DNA from: JASBTN01 sp965228805
GTDB taxonomy: Bacteria > Pseudomonadota > Alphaproteobacteria > Rhodobacterales > Rhodobacteraceae
Assembly (NCBI RefSeq): GCF_965228805.1
Contig: NZ_CBDDIE010000003.1
Coordinates: forward strand, 1,240,001-1,304,000
Length of the DNA: 64,000 bases
Direction of reading: 5' to 3'
Made by a program: the position numbers and the translations under genes. The notes under the pieces were generated by a model that did no database searches, had not been told where the DNA came from, and saw only the letters and a list, made by a program, of their open reading frames with translations. Below are positions 25,439 to 33,441 of the stretch, piece after piece (the first letter of the stretch is position 1; each line of letters starts with the position of its first letter).

Positions 25439-25966
25439 CTAGTATTCGCTCGCCAGCATGATTGTCAGCACCCGATGGGTCAAATGCGGGTTGGCAGCAT
25501 CCGGCGAATGCCATTTCATCTGATGATCGAACGGATCGATCTTCCAAAACAGCTTCTCACCATCCACCTCAAACGCACCAAAATCATGCTCTCCGCGAGG
25601 GTCATTGTCCTCGGAGAAGTCGTCATAGGCGATGACGGCACGGCCTGCTTTAGCTAAGAACGCTTCACCCATGGATTGGACGCCACAGGTTACAACAACC
25701 GTTGCGTGATCGAGTTCGCCATGACGCAAAGCGTCATTGAGTCGGGCAATGCGTTTGGTGCGAAATTCTTCGTCCACCTTCCAGACCGGGTTCGTTTGAC
25801 CACCGCACTTGTCGCAGGCGAACTCGTCAAAGGTAGTCTTCAGCACCCAGTCATGAAAGGTGACACTCCACTCCGCCCAGGCATCCCGCACCACCTGTGG
25901 TGATCCACAAATGCTGCAGGTGGGGTAGGCGCCGATTAGTTCCCAGGTTTCGATGTCTTTTGGCAT
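25439..25966 (-). CDS. DUF3768 protein with N-terminal zinc-finger-like Cys pairs
   Basis: The C-terminal two thirds match DUF3768: RIARLNDALRHGELDHATVVV, TCGVQSM, DDFSEDNDPRGEHDFGAFEV, KLFWKIDPFD and the terminal LTIMLASEY. Residues 17-54 add two Cys pairs (CSIC and CDKC) that could bind zinc. The start at 25966 has GAGGAG just upstream. DUF3768 genes are common on alphaproteobacterial plasmids and islands; function unknown. It diverges from the second DNA-pump ATPase. Confidence 0.75.
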   Translation of the reverse strand: MPKDIETWELIGAYPTCSICGSPQVVRDAWAEWSVTFHDWVLKTTFDEFACDKCGGQTNPVWKVDEEFRTKRIARLNDALRHGELDHATVVVTCGVQSMGEAFLAKAGRAVIAYDDFSEDNDPRGEHDFGAFEVDGEKLFWKIDPFDHQMKWHSPDAANPHLTHRVLTIMLASEY

Positions 25967-26085
25967 GTCTCTCTCCTCGCGCTTGCATGGGCCTGACCAG
26001 TTCAGACCCATGCGCCGCGAGGCGAGGCAGGAACGCTCCAATGAAATTGTGCGGCAGATCGGATTGACCGAAAAGACGGACCCAC

Positions 26086-27336
26086 TTGCATTTGCTGCAA
26101 GTTGCGATTTCCTGCGTACGGAGCCGTCTGGAAGCTGAACACTCCGAGGTGCAGAATAACTGGGTGAGATTTTCCCTGGAAAACGTAACGACCCTGGGGC
26201 TGGCCTTTCGAAACAGCGGCAGCTTTCCTTTTGGCATCCGCCTGCAGGACCGCCTGTCGCACCTATACATCATCGGTCAGACCGGAACGGGCAAATCCAC
26301 TCTGATCGAGCACATGGCCCGGCAGGATGCTGCTGCTGGTATCGGGTTCTGTGTGATTGATCCCCATGGCGATCTGGCAGAGCATCTGGCGGGCACCCTG
26401 GGCGAGGCAACCCTGTATTGGCGTGTTGCCGACCCTGACAGCCCCTACGGATACAACCCGCTGACCCGTACCAGCTCTGCCCTCAGACCATTGGTCGTGT
26501 CCGGCCTTGTGGATGCCTTGAAGGCGCAATGGGCAGACGCCTGGGGAGCGCGTATGGAGCACCTGCTGCGTTATGCTGTCTTGGCGCTTCTCGAGAGGCC
26601 GCAGACCAATATGCAGGACATTCTGCGCCTCTACCTAGAACATGATTTCCGTGCGGAGGTTTTGCACCATGTGAAAGACGAGCAGGTGCTACGTTTCTGG
26701 CAGGAAGAATTCCCGGCCATGAACTACAAAACCGCCGCCGATGGCATCGCTCCGATCGCCAACAAGCTCGGTGCTTTCCTGGCTCACCCGGTGGTGCGTC
26801 GAGCGGTTTGCGAACCACGCGAGCCATTGCGCTTTCGTCAGATCATGGATGAAGGACGGGTTCTAATCATCAACCTGGAAAAGGGACGGCTTGGATCGGA
26901 TATCGCCAATGTCCTGGGTGGGCTGCTTGTCTCCAGCATGACCCACGCCGCTTTCACGAGGTCCGCCCAGGCTGAAACCGAACGCCGTCCCTTCATGCTC
27001 TATGTCGATGAATTCCATTCTTTCACCACGCAGACCATCGCAGACCTCTTATCTGAGACCCGCAAGTACAGGCTTGGTGTCACCCTCAGCCAGCAACATG
27101 CACAGCAGTCTGATCCGGCAGTGTTTGCCTCGGTAATGGGCAACTGCGGCAATCTGATTTGTTTTCGCACCGGCGCGCTCGACACACCCTTGATGAGCAG
27201 TCAGCTCGGGCGGGTGGAACCGCACAACATCACGATGCAGCCCAACTACAACGCTTTCGTGCGCCTTTTGGTATCTGGAGAACGCATCCGCAGCTTTTCG
27301 ATGACAACCATCCCACCCGACGGCTGCATTTTCTGA
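26086..27336 (+). CDS. Second VirD4/HerA-like ATPase
   Basis: A 416-residue ATPase with Walker A GQTGTGKST (about 64-72), FCVIDPHGDL, Walker B FMLYVDEFHSF (about 303-313) and TRKYRLGVTLSQQHAQQ. It lacks the N-terminal membrane helices of the 691-residue ATPase, so it is probably cytoplasmic, and it is not a close copy. The start is uncertain: TTG at 26086 or GTG at 26149. It leads a rightward unit with a 51-aa ORF and a large serine recombinase, so it may move or unwind the element DNA rather than serve a classical conjugation pore. Confidence 0.82.
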   Translation: MHLLQVAISCVRSRLEAEHSEVQNNWVRFSLENVTTLGLAFRNSGSFPFGIRLQDRLSHLYIIGQTGTGKSTLIEHMARQDAAAGIGFCVIDPHGDLAEHLAGTLGEATLYWRVADPDSPYGYNPLTRTSSALRPLVVSGLVDALKAQWADAWGARMEHLLRYAVLALLERPQTNMQDILRLYLEHDFRAEVLHHVKDEQVLRFWQEEFPAMNYKTAADGIAPIANKLGAFLAHPVVRRAVCEPREPLRFRQIMDEGRVLIINLEKGRLGSDIANVLGGLLVSSMTHAAFTRSAQAETERRPFMLYVDEFHSFTTQTIADLLSETRKYRLGVTLSQQHAQQSDPAVFASVMGNCGNLICFRTGALDTPLMSSQLGRVEPHNITMQPNYNAFVRLLVSGERIRSFSMTTIPPDGCIF

Positions 27337-27384
27337 AAGCCGGGCCGTCTTTCGAAACCGTGCAGCTCGGGTATCCTGAGACCA

Positions 27385-27540
27385 ATGGACAAAGACGAAC
27401 ACTTACAACGCCATCTCGAACTCTGCCGCCGCGTTTTTCAACGTATGTCGGCAGACGGTTCCTGGCCGTGGAAGGAGGGCGCAGATTCGACAGAATCCGA
27501 GGATGTGCTAGAGTCAGCGGATATTCCCAATGACCTATGA
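27385..27540 (+). CDS. Small ORF (51 aa) coupled to the serine recombinase
   Basis: The ORF reads MDKDEHLQRHLELCRRVFQRM, then GSWPWKEG, and ends in an acidic tail (TESEDVLESADIPNDL). Its TGA overlaps the recombinase ATG (ATGA), 48 bases after the ATPase gene. The helical basic N-terminus plus acidic tail and the coupling suggest a real small protein, perhaps a directionality or regulatory factor for the recombinase. Unrecognised. Confidence 0.55.
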   Translation: MDKDEHLQRHLELCRRVFQRMSADGSWPWKEGADSTESEDVLESADIPNDL

Positions 27541-29051
27541 AACCCTGCTTCGGATACATCCGGGTCAGCACGCTCAAGCAAGGCGAGGGCGTGTCCCTGC
27601 AAGAACAAAAGGACGCGATCCTGGCTTTTGCGAGTCGGAACAATCTCGATGTCCTTGATTGGTTTGAGGAAAAAGAGACCGCAGCCAAAAGCGGGCGCCC
27701 AAAGTTCAATCAGATGCTCCGGCAGTTGAAACGCGGCAAGGCGTCCGGGTTGATTATGCACAAGATTGACCGCTCTGCCCGTAACCTGAAGGATTGGTCG
27801 ATTGTGTCCGAGCTTCCTGACCAGGGCATTGATGTCTATGTGGCGACCGAAAGCTTGGATTTCACCACGCGAGGTGGCCGTCTCACCGCAGACATGCTGG
27901 CTGTTATCGCCGCCGACTTCATCCGCAACCTTCGCGAAGAAACCAGGAAGGGCATTCGGGGCAGGTTGAAGCAAGGGCTTTACCCGTTTCGTGCGCCAAT
28001 CGGATATCTCGACACCGGCAAGGGCAATCCAAAGGCGCAATGCCCACGGAAGGCATCGTTAGTCAGGGAAATGTTTGATCTCTACGGGTCAGGTCAGCAT
28101 TCATTGCGCAGCCTGCAATCCGAGATGAACAGGCGGGGCCTGCTCAATCATGCTGGCAAACCTCTCAGCCTCCATGGTGTCGAAACCATTCTCAAAAACC
28201 CCTTCTACATGGGCATCATTGAAATCAAGAACTCGGGCGAAGTCTTCAAGGGCATTCACGAACCAATCATATCGCCATCGCTGTTCCAGTTGGTTCAGGA
28301 CATAAAGGCGGGGCGATGTGGCCCGAAAGTCACCCGTCACAACCACCTGTTTCGCGGGCTGTTTCGGTGCGGCCATTGCGGCAACCCGATGTCACCCGAG
28401 CTTCAAAAAGGACGGGTGTATTACCGGTGTCAACGACCCGATTGTGCCACCAAAACCATCCGAGAAGATGTGCTCGACGCGTTTATCTATCGGGTGTTCA
28501 GCAAGTTCCAGATTTCCACTGAAGACGCCGATAAGCTTGAAAAGGACTGGCTTGATACCCAGGAGCAAACCACGCGTGACGAAACGCGGAAATCCATCGA
28601 GTTACGTATCAGTTCCGTTGAGCAAGGGATGCGCCGAGCCACGGACCTCTTAATCGAAGGTACACTCGACAACGAAACCTACCTTGAGAAGAAGAAAGAA
28701 GCGGCTCTGACCATCGCACGGCTGCAGGAAGAACTTCGAAAACTGCCTGATCCAGCTGACGTTGAGGCCAATACCCGACAGTTTATCGAACTCATGAAAA
28801 CCCTTGCAGAGCTTTACGAAAGCCTCAAGCCGAACGAAAAAAGGGAGTTCATCGAAAACGCCTTCTCGAACCGAACCGTCGCTGGGAAAATGCCAGAATT
28901 AGAGCCGTATTCTTGGCTCGAAGAGGCCGAAACAGGCCTGAGTGTCTTGAATGGTGCCCCACATCGACACACAGATCGAACTAATCGCATCCCTCGCGAG
29001 CTGCAGGCAGTTTTCAATCTGATGAAGCGCGGTAAAGCCACAGACGACTAG
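27537..29051 (+). CDS. Large serine recombinase (integrase/resolvase)
   Basis: A 504-residue recombinase: N-terminal resolvase domain with catalytic Ser in YIRVSTLKQGEG (Ser11) and KIDRSARNLKD, a recombinase domain (about 160-275) with GYLDTGKGN and ILKNPFYMGI, a zinc ribbon (CGHCGNP ... CQRPDC, about 277-304) and a coiled coil (about 335-420). It should catalyse integration or excision of the element at short att sites. Its last 33 codons are present twice more just downstream, so the neighbouring DNA records earlier events. Confidence 0.92.
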   Translation: MKPCFGYIRVSTLKQGEGVSLQEQKDAILAFASRNNLDVLDWFEEKETAAKSGRPKFNQMLRQLKRGKASGLIMHKIDRSARNLKDWSIVSELPDQGIDVYVATESLDFTTRGGRLTADMLAVIAADFIRNLREETRKGIRGRLKQGLYPFRAPIGYLDTGKGNPKAQCPRKASLVREMFDLYGSGQHSLRSLQSEMNRRGLLNHAGKPLSLHGVETILKNPFYMGIIEIKNSGEVFKGIHEPIISPSLFQLVQDIKAGRCGPKVTRHNHLFRGLFRCGHCGNPMSPELQKGRVYYRCQRPDCATKTIREDVLDAFIYRVFSKFQISTEDADKLEKDWLDTQEQTTRDETRKSIELRISSVEQGMRRATDLLIEGTLDNETYLEKKKEAALTIARLQEELRKLPDPADVEANTRQFIELMKTLAELYESLKPNEKREFIENAFSNRTVAGKMPELEPYSWLEEAETGLSVLNGAPHRHTDRTNRIPRELQAVFNLMKRGKATDD

Positions 29052-29185
29052 TCAGCCTAGGTGTAACGCCTTGCATTAATTGGGTTAGTAGTTGAAATAT
29101 TTGATAAATTTGATTTACTGAAGTCAGAGTTGTCCCTTGAGATCTGCAGACAACAACTGAATGTAGATCAACAAGGGAGAACGTA

Positions 29186-29356
29186 ATGTCTTGTGAAAAA
29201 TGTGATGGAACCAAATGGGTTGTAGTTAACGGTGAGGAGCATGGATGCCCGAATTGTTCCAATTCACGAATATGGAAAGATAGGGATGGAAGAGTGCTGG
29301 TCAAACCCCTCTTTGATGGCGGAAGTATGCTGTTGACCGACAGATACCCCAGTTAA
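29186..29356 (+). CDS. 56-aa zinc-ribbon-like protein between recombinase tails
   Basis: MSCEKCDGTK begins a 56-residue protein with Cys at 3, 6, 21 and 24 (CEKC and CPNC), a compact zinc-ribbon pattern as in DnaJ-type or ribosomal ribbons. AAGGGAGA precedes the start by 4-5 bases and a clear terminator follows at 29379-29409, so it looks like a self-contained gene. It lies between copies 1 and 2 of the recombinase tail. Lower GC than its surroundings. Function unknown. Confidence 0.55.
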   Translation: MSCEKCDGTKWVVVNGEEHGCPNCSNSRIWKDRDGRVLVKPLFDGGSMLLTDRYPS

Positions 29357-29378
29357 GCCTCATTGGTCGGAAATCTGG

Positions 29379-29409
29379 AAAAGGCCAGAAGATCCGGCCT
29401 TTTTCTTTT
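29379..29409 (+). terminator. Rho-independent terminator after the zinc-ribbon gene
   Basis: AAAAGGCC (29379-29386) pairs with GGCCTTTT (29396-29403) and is followed by CTTTTG, 22 bases after the stop of the 56-aa gene. Confidence 0.8.
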
Positions 29410-29770
29410 GTCCAGACGTGCTGCCTGGTAAGTTTTGCAAGGTGCCCCACATCGACACACAGATCGAATTATTCGCATCCCTCGCGAGTTGCAGGCAGTT
29501 TTCAACCTGATGAAGCGTGGTAGTGCCACAGACGACTAATCCGTCGAGAAGTGCTGTCTGGCAGATTTTGCAATGTGCCCCACACCGACACACAGACCGA
29601 ACTATACGCATCCCTCGTGAGCTGCAGGCAGTTTTCAATCTGATGTAGCCTGGTAGTTCCCCAGAAGACTAATTCGCCGAGACTCGCCGCAAGGTGAGTT
29701 GTACAGTTGTGCACAAGTGAGGGGACGAACCAACCACACTACCAAGTGTGCCGATAAACTGAGTAATCTA

Positions 29771-30178
29771 CTAGTCGTTTACCTTCCTTGCCGCAACTGC
29801 ATCAATCTCCACAAAGCAGCCTTCCTTAACAAATCCGGAAACCTCAACGAGTGTGCTGGTCGGTTTGCTGTTGACGAACAACTCATCTCGCACCTTTGAT
29901 GTTACGCTGGCCTTTGCGATGTCTTTTACATAGACTTGGAGCTTCACGACATCATCAAACGACATTCCGCCTTCGCGGAGAATTGCACCTATCCGGTCGA
30001 AAACCAGTCGGGTCTGGGCTTCTGGGTCACCAATATGGACGATCTTACCATCAATGTCTTGCGGGAGTTGGCCAGTCACGAACATTAGGTTGGTATCGCC
30101 ACATGGTACAATAACGCCTTGGCTGTAGGCCTTGGTTGGAATTCGAAGTTCCGTCGGGTTAACCTTTGTGTTGGTCAT
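29771..30178 (-). CDS. RidA/YjgF-family protein lacking the usual catalytic Arg
   Basis: A 135-residue protein with the RidA pattern: YSQGVIVPCGDTNLMFVTGQL, a central FDRIGAILREGGMSFDDVVKLQVYV and the terminal VEIDAVAARK. In imine-deaminating RidA proteins the segment before the last strands reads Pro-Ala-Arg; here it is Pro-Thr-Ser, so the Arg that binds the carboxylate seems absent and the protein may have another role. The start overlaps the aldolase stop (ATGA). It is the last gene of a three-gene leftward unit. Confidence 0.82.
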   Translation of the reverse strand: MTNTKVNPTELRIPTKAYSQGVIVPCGDTNLMFVTGQLPQDIDGKIVHIGDPEAQTRLVFDRIGAILREGGMSFDDVVKLQVYVKDIAKASVTSKVRDELFVNSKPTSTLVEVSGFVKEGCFVEIDAVAARKVND

Positions 30179-30930
30179 ATTTTGTCTTTCCATATTTCTT
30201 CCATTGCGATTGCAACTTTTGCTGGGTTGTCTGATTGATAAACATTTCTGCCGATGCAGTAGCCCGAAAGCCCAAGGCATCTTGCGAACTTCGCCCGCTC
30301 CACGATTTTTGAGCTTTGTTCTCCACCGGCCATCACAACCGGTGGATATTTGACCAGTTTATCATGAATTTGCTGCTTCGTTTCTTCAGAGACTACGCTC
30401 TCATCAGGCAGCCAAGTTTTTATAACGTCAGCTCCTAATTCATAGCAGAAACGGATTTGCTGCATCAGGTTTGCTGAGTTTTTCTCTTTCGGTACTGAAA
30501 CCATGAACATTACGGGTAACTTGTTCTGGTGAGCTTCTCCGATAATTCTCGAAACACTGCTCAATTGCTGAGACAATTGCTCTTCCTCCAAGTCAAAATC
30601 AACCTGAACTGAAATGCCTACTGCACCAAGGTCAATCGCCTGGCTCACCCCACATACTGTGAACTTATAATGCGTGAAGGGAGCCCCGAAACATTGCACA
30701 ATCAGTGGCAACTCAAGAAGGCTGTTGAAGTGTCGAGCCATCCCATAGTTCATGACGACAGAACCGAAGTGAGGTGTTGCTTCAGAAAGAACGCACCTCA
30801 AAGTCGCTAAGTCTACAGATCCGCTATATTGAGTCAGACCATGGTCTAGCGCCAGTACCTTGGTCAGCAAACCGTTAGGCGTTGGGGATTCGGGATGTTT
30901 CAATTGCACCTTGCCTATCACTAATTTCAA
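30175..30930 (-). CDS. Class I aldolase (FbaB/LsrF/DeoC-like)
   Basis: A 251-residue TIM-barrel aldolase: ALDHGLTQYSG near the first strand is the DHG motif of FbaB/LsrF-type enzymes, and GADVIKTWLP carries the Schiff-base Lys; PPVVMAGGEQSS and GLSGYCIGRNVYQ form the phosphate-binding end. It probably cleaves or joins a phosphorylated sugar or keto-acid. The reading starts with TTG at 30930 and overlaps the 4-TM gene by 56 bases, so coupling is likely but the start is uncertain. The low GC fits imported cargo. Confidence 0.78.
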   Translation of the reverse strand: MKLVIGKVQLKHPESPTPNGLLTKVLALDHGLTQYSGSVDLATLRCVLSEATPHFGSVVMNYGMARHFNSLLELPLIVQCFGAPFTHYKFTVCGVSQAIDLGAVGISVQVDFDLEEEQLSQQLSSVSRIIGEAHQNKLPVMFMVSVPKEKNSANLMQQIRFCYELGADVIKTWLPDESVVSEETKQQIHDKLVKYPPVVMAGGEQSSKIVERAKFARCLGLSGYCIGRNVYQSDNPAKVAIAMEEIWKDKI

Positions 30931-31519
30931 TCAACCTTGTTTCAAGCATAAATCGTTCGTTCGTAAGCTGTCGATAGTGGCGGTAGATTCCAAAGAAGAG
31001 GATTGCCGCAGGTATTGCAAGCAACAGTGCGCCTTCGACAACGGCATAAAAATGGAGAAAAACCAAGTAGAAGCATAGGACTACGATTGCCGCTGAAAAA
31101 TGGCCGGTGAAATGAATAAGTGCAGCATGGCGCTCAATATGGATCTGTGCTTTCTCATTTTCTTCGTTGCAAGCAGCTTGGTAGTCTGCACGATGTTGGG
31201 CCCAGGCAGCATTGAAGTCTCCGTGCTTGGATCCAGTGAGAACTTCAATCTTCGGGCTATATGAGAAAACTCTTCGAAAGAAGGGAGTATGGAAGAATAC
31301 CCCTGAAATAAAATGGCCGCCAGCGTAACACGCTGCTGCCAGCAAGATGTAGGTTATGCTTGAGCTGCCTAAGCTCTGTAGCAGCAAGACAAAGTCTTGC
31401 CCAAGCAAGACAGAGGTCAAGTGCAAGCAGCAGACGATCACCACTGTTCCTGGAACGAAATATCCCAACAGATCCCTAAGAAGGAAACCATTGTAAATCT
31501 GGTTGAAAAAGTCTTGCAC
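30875..31519 (-). CDS. Four-TM membrane protein, unknown function
   Basis: A 214-residue protein with about four helices: near residues 19-39, 48-70, 138-158 and 163-182. Between the pairs is a cytoplasmic loop rich in charged residues (HRADYQAACNEENEKAQIHIERH). The start is GTG at 31519 with GGAG six bases upstream. It is the first gene of the unit with the aldolase and RidA-like genes, inside the island beside the integrase. No family is recognised; a membrane sensor or effector for the two soluble proteins is only a guess. Confidence 0.62.
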   Translation of the reverse strand: MQDFFNQIYNGFLLRDLLGYFVPGTVVIVCCLHLTSVLLGQDFVLLLQSLGSSSITYILLAAACYAGGHFISGVFFHTPFFRRVFSYSPKIEVLTGSKHGDFNAAWAQHRADYQAACNEENEKAQIHIERHAALIHFTGHFSAAIVVLCFYLVFLHFYAVVEGALLLAIPAAILFFGIYRHYRQLTNERFMLETRLIEISDRQGAIETSRIPNA

Positions 31520-31837
31520 GCAATCTCCATCCGTTCGTCGAAATCGTTATACAAACTTGGCTCAATCACTTCAACAAGCGAACCTCATGTTCACGTCCGT
31601 CGACTACTTTCTCACCGGGCAATCAATCTACGATCAGAGGCAAACGAACCCAGGACGAGTCTAGTAGCTGTCGAACCACGAACTAAGGTCTCGACATTGT
31701 GGTGGCCCCACGGGGGTCGATCCGGTGTAGTGTCCTCTGCATCCAATCGCTCCATTGCGCTAGTTGAGAACAACCTGGAGAAGCCAAACTTGGCCGAACT
31801 ATATGGTTCTTGATCTCGTAAAAAACAGATACTTGGA
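31520..31837. other. Gap between the 4-TM operon and the integrase gene
   Basis: This holds the promoter of the leftward 4-TM operon and the region after the integrase stop. A rightward frame (31397-31813) exists but overlaps the 4-TM gene antisense and lacks protein-like composition. No other gene was seen. Confidence 0.5.
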
Positions 31838-33040
31838 TCAGTTCCTCCAAATAGCTCTCAGCCCATCACATAGGTTGGCCCAAATTTGCATCATTTCAAC
31901 GCGCTGATCCCAGTAGGTTGTGCGGTTGTATGTCCTTCGGATTGCGTTCGGGTCTTGGTGCGCTAATATGGCTTCAATGACATCTGGATTGTATTCACGA
32001 GAGTTTAGAATCGTGCTAGCGGTTACTCGAAAGCCATGCGCAGTGACTTCGTCTCCGGAGTAGCCAAGCCGTCTCAAGACGGTATTAAAGGCATTTTCAG
32101 ATACTAGTTTTCGGTTCGAGATCAATGACGGAAACAGCAACTCCACACCCTTGATTTCAGACCAGTTCTCCATGACGATTTCGAATGCCTGATCGGAAAG
32201 AGGCACCTTGTGTTCCCGCCGCATTTTCATGCGAGTGGCCGGGATCGTCCATGTGCGGGCGTCAAGGTCGAATTCCTGCATTCTCGCCCCTCGCGTCTCC
32301 CCTGGTCGTGTGCAGGTCAGTATCTGGAACTTCATGGCCGCTGGGATTACCGGCCAACCAGGATACTCATCGAGACGGCACAGCAATTGGCCGAACTCCT
32401 TCTCATCAGTGATGGCTGCACGACCCTTGACCTTCGGAGGTAGTAAGGCGTCTTTTAATGCGGCAGAGGGGTCAGCAGGGGCGCGCATAGTGACCATTGC
32501 CAGCCGGAAGATAGCTGAAATCGTAGCGCGCAGCTTCTTTGCAGTTTCTCGCCGTCCGCTTCGTTCGATCGGCTTCAAGAGATGCAGGAGCTCAGCAGCG
32601 GTGATTTGGTCGATCGGGCGGGTGTGCAACGGTTTCGAGAGATCTTCGATATGCCAACGCTTCTTGCGGAGAGTTGCCGGGGCCAGTTCACGATCCACCA
32701 GGCTTTCGTAGTATTCATCGGCCACCTCTTTGAACGTCATGCGTTCTTTCACATGCGCGTCAATTCGATCGAGTTTCTTCTGGATCGAGGGGTCAGTGCC
32801 ATCTGCAAGTAGCCTTTTCGCTTCATCACGTTTGCTGCGTGCTTCAGCCAAGGTCATCACGGGATACTGCCCGATGGTGAGTGTTTTCTCTTTCCCCATG
32901 AACTGATAGCGAAATTGCCAGGATTTCGTACCGGTTGGTCGAACCAGCAAATACAAACCCCAACCATCATTCACGCGGAAGGGCTTATCCTTTTGTTTTA
33001 GCTTGCGTATCTTAAGGTCCGACAGGGGCATATTGGGCAC
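31838..33040 (-). CDS. P4-type tyrosine integrase
   Basis: A 400-residue integrase: N-terminal DUF4102 arm-binding domain (KDKPFRVNDGWGLYLLVRPTG, TIGQYPVMTLAEAR), SAM-like middle domain, and catalytic domain with TCTRPGETRGA (Arg), HGFRVTAST (His-x-x-Arg), LAHQDP and the Tyr in RTYNRTTYWDQR. It is transcribed away from the tRNA-Leu whose 3' end lies 154 bases upstream, the usual layout of islands that insert at tRNA genes. It probably integrated and can excise part or all of the island to its left. Confidence 0.93.
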   Translation of the reverse strand: MPNMPLSDLKIRKLKQKDKPFRVNDGWGLYLLVRPTGTKSWQFRYQFMGKEKTLTIGQYPVMTLAEARSKRDEAKRLLADGTDPSIQKKLDRIDAHVKERMTFKEVADEYYESLVDRELAPATLRKKRWHIEDLSKPLHTRPIDQITAAELLHLLKPIERSGRRETAKKLRATISAIFRLAMVTMRAPADPSAALKDALLPPKVKGRAAITDEKEFGQLLCRLDEYPGWPVIPAAMKFQILTCTRPGETRGARMQEFDLDARTWTIPATRMKMRREHKVPLSDQAFEIVMENWSEIKGVELLFPSLISNRKLVSENAFNTVLRRLGYSGDEVTAHGFRVTASTILNSREYNPDVIEAILAHQDPNAIRRTYNRTTYWDQRVEMMQIWANLCDGLRAIWRN

Positions 33041-33193
33041 AGCACTCCCGAATTGCTCATTTGCTGGTTTGTACCCAGTTCTGTACCCAGAAAGTGGTGC
33101 GATTTGTTGGGTACAGGGGTTCAGCTATGAGCAGCAAAATACCCGAAAAACGCTTGTTTTTCAAGGCTTTTGAGCATCTATGTTCGGGATGAA

Positions 33194-33281
33194 TGGTGCC
33201 CAGGAGAGGACTCGAACCTCCACGTCCATACGGACACTAGCACCTGAAGCTAGCGCGTCTACCAATTCCGCCACCTGGGCA
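33194..33281 (-). tRNA. tRNA-Leu (anticodon CAG)
   Basis: On the minus strand the gene runs from 33281 to 33197, with acceptor TGCCCAGG pairing at its end, D arm GGCGGAATTGGTAGAC, anticodon arm CTAGC-TTCAGGT-GCTAG giving CAG, a variable arm and the T arm GGTTCGAGTCC. CCA is encoded at 33196-33194. The 3' end faces the integrase gene, so it is the likely attB/attachment target of the island, and it has been kept intact. Confidence 0.93.
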
Positions 33282-33441
33282 GGTGTCGTGAGGGGCGATT
33301 TAAAGATGGCGACGGGGGGTGTCAACGCGATTCTGGATTTTTCTTTCCGTTTTTTTGGCGCCGCCCCCCGCGCTGCTTTGCCGCTTGTGAAAAACGCCTT
33401 TAAAAGCTAAGCAGAACGCACCGAATTCAAGGAGACCCAGC

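Larger units (their letters stand above)
28953..29672 (+). repeat. Three copies of the recombinase 3' end (99 bp each)
   Basis: Copies lie at 28953-29051 (end of the intact gene), 29441-29539 and 29574-29672. In the recombinase frame each reads xAPHRHTDR..RIPRELQAVF onward to a stop; copy 2 changes a few residues (TN to II, K to S) and copy 3 has an internal TAG. Many differences are silent or at third positions, so these are tails of related but diverged recombinase genes, not slippage products. They mark former element ends or attachment sites. Confidence 0.85.

Noticed and set aside
29441..29672. The repeated tails as a CRISPR-like or tandem repeat array
   Set aside because: Only three 99-bp units with unequal spacing and clear descent from a coding sequence; no regular spacers.
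31397..31813. 138-codon rightward frame
   Set aside because: Half of it is antisense to the 4-TM gene and the rest lacks protein-like composition.
28949..33204. The 12-base match TGAATGGTGCCC shared by the recombinase tail (copy 1) and the tRNA-Leu 3' end as an att pair
   Set aside because: The match does not extend further, and the other two recombinase tails do not share its left half, so chance is more likely; it could be revisited if excision junctions are sequenced.
33180..33410. 76-codon frame over the tRNA
   Set aside because: It only reads the tRNA-Leu gene in the opposite direction.
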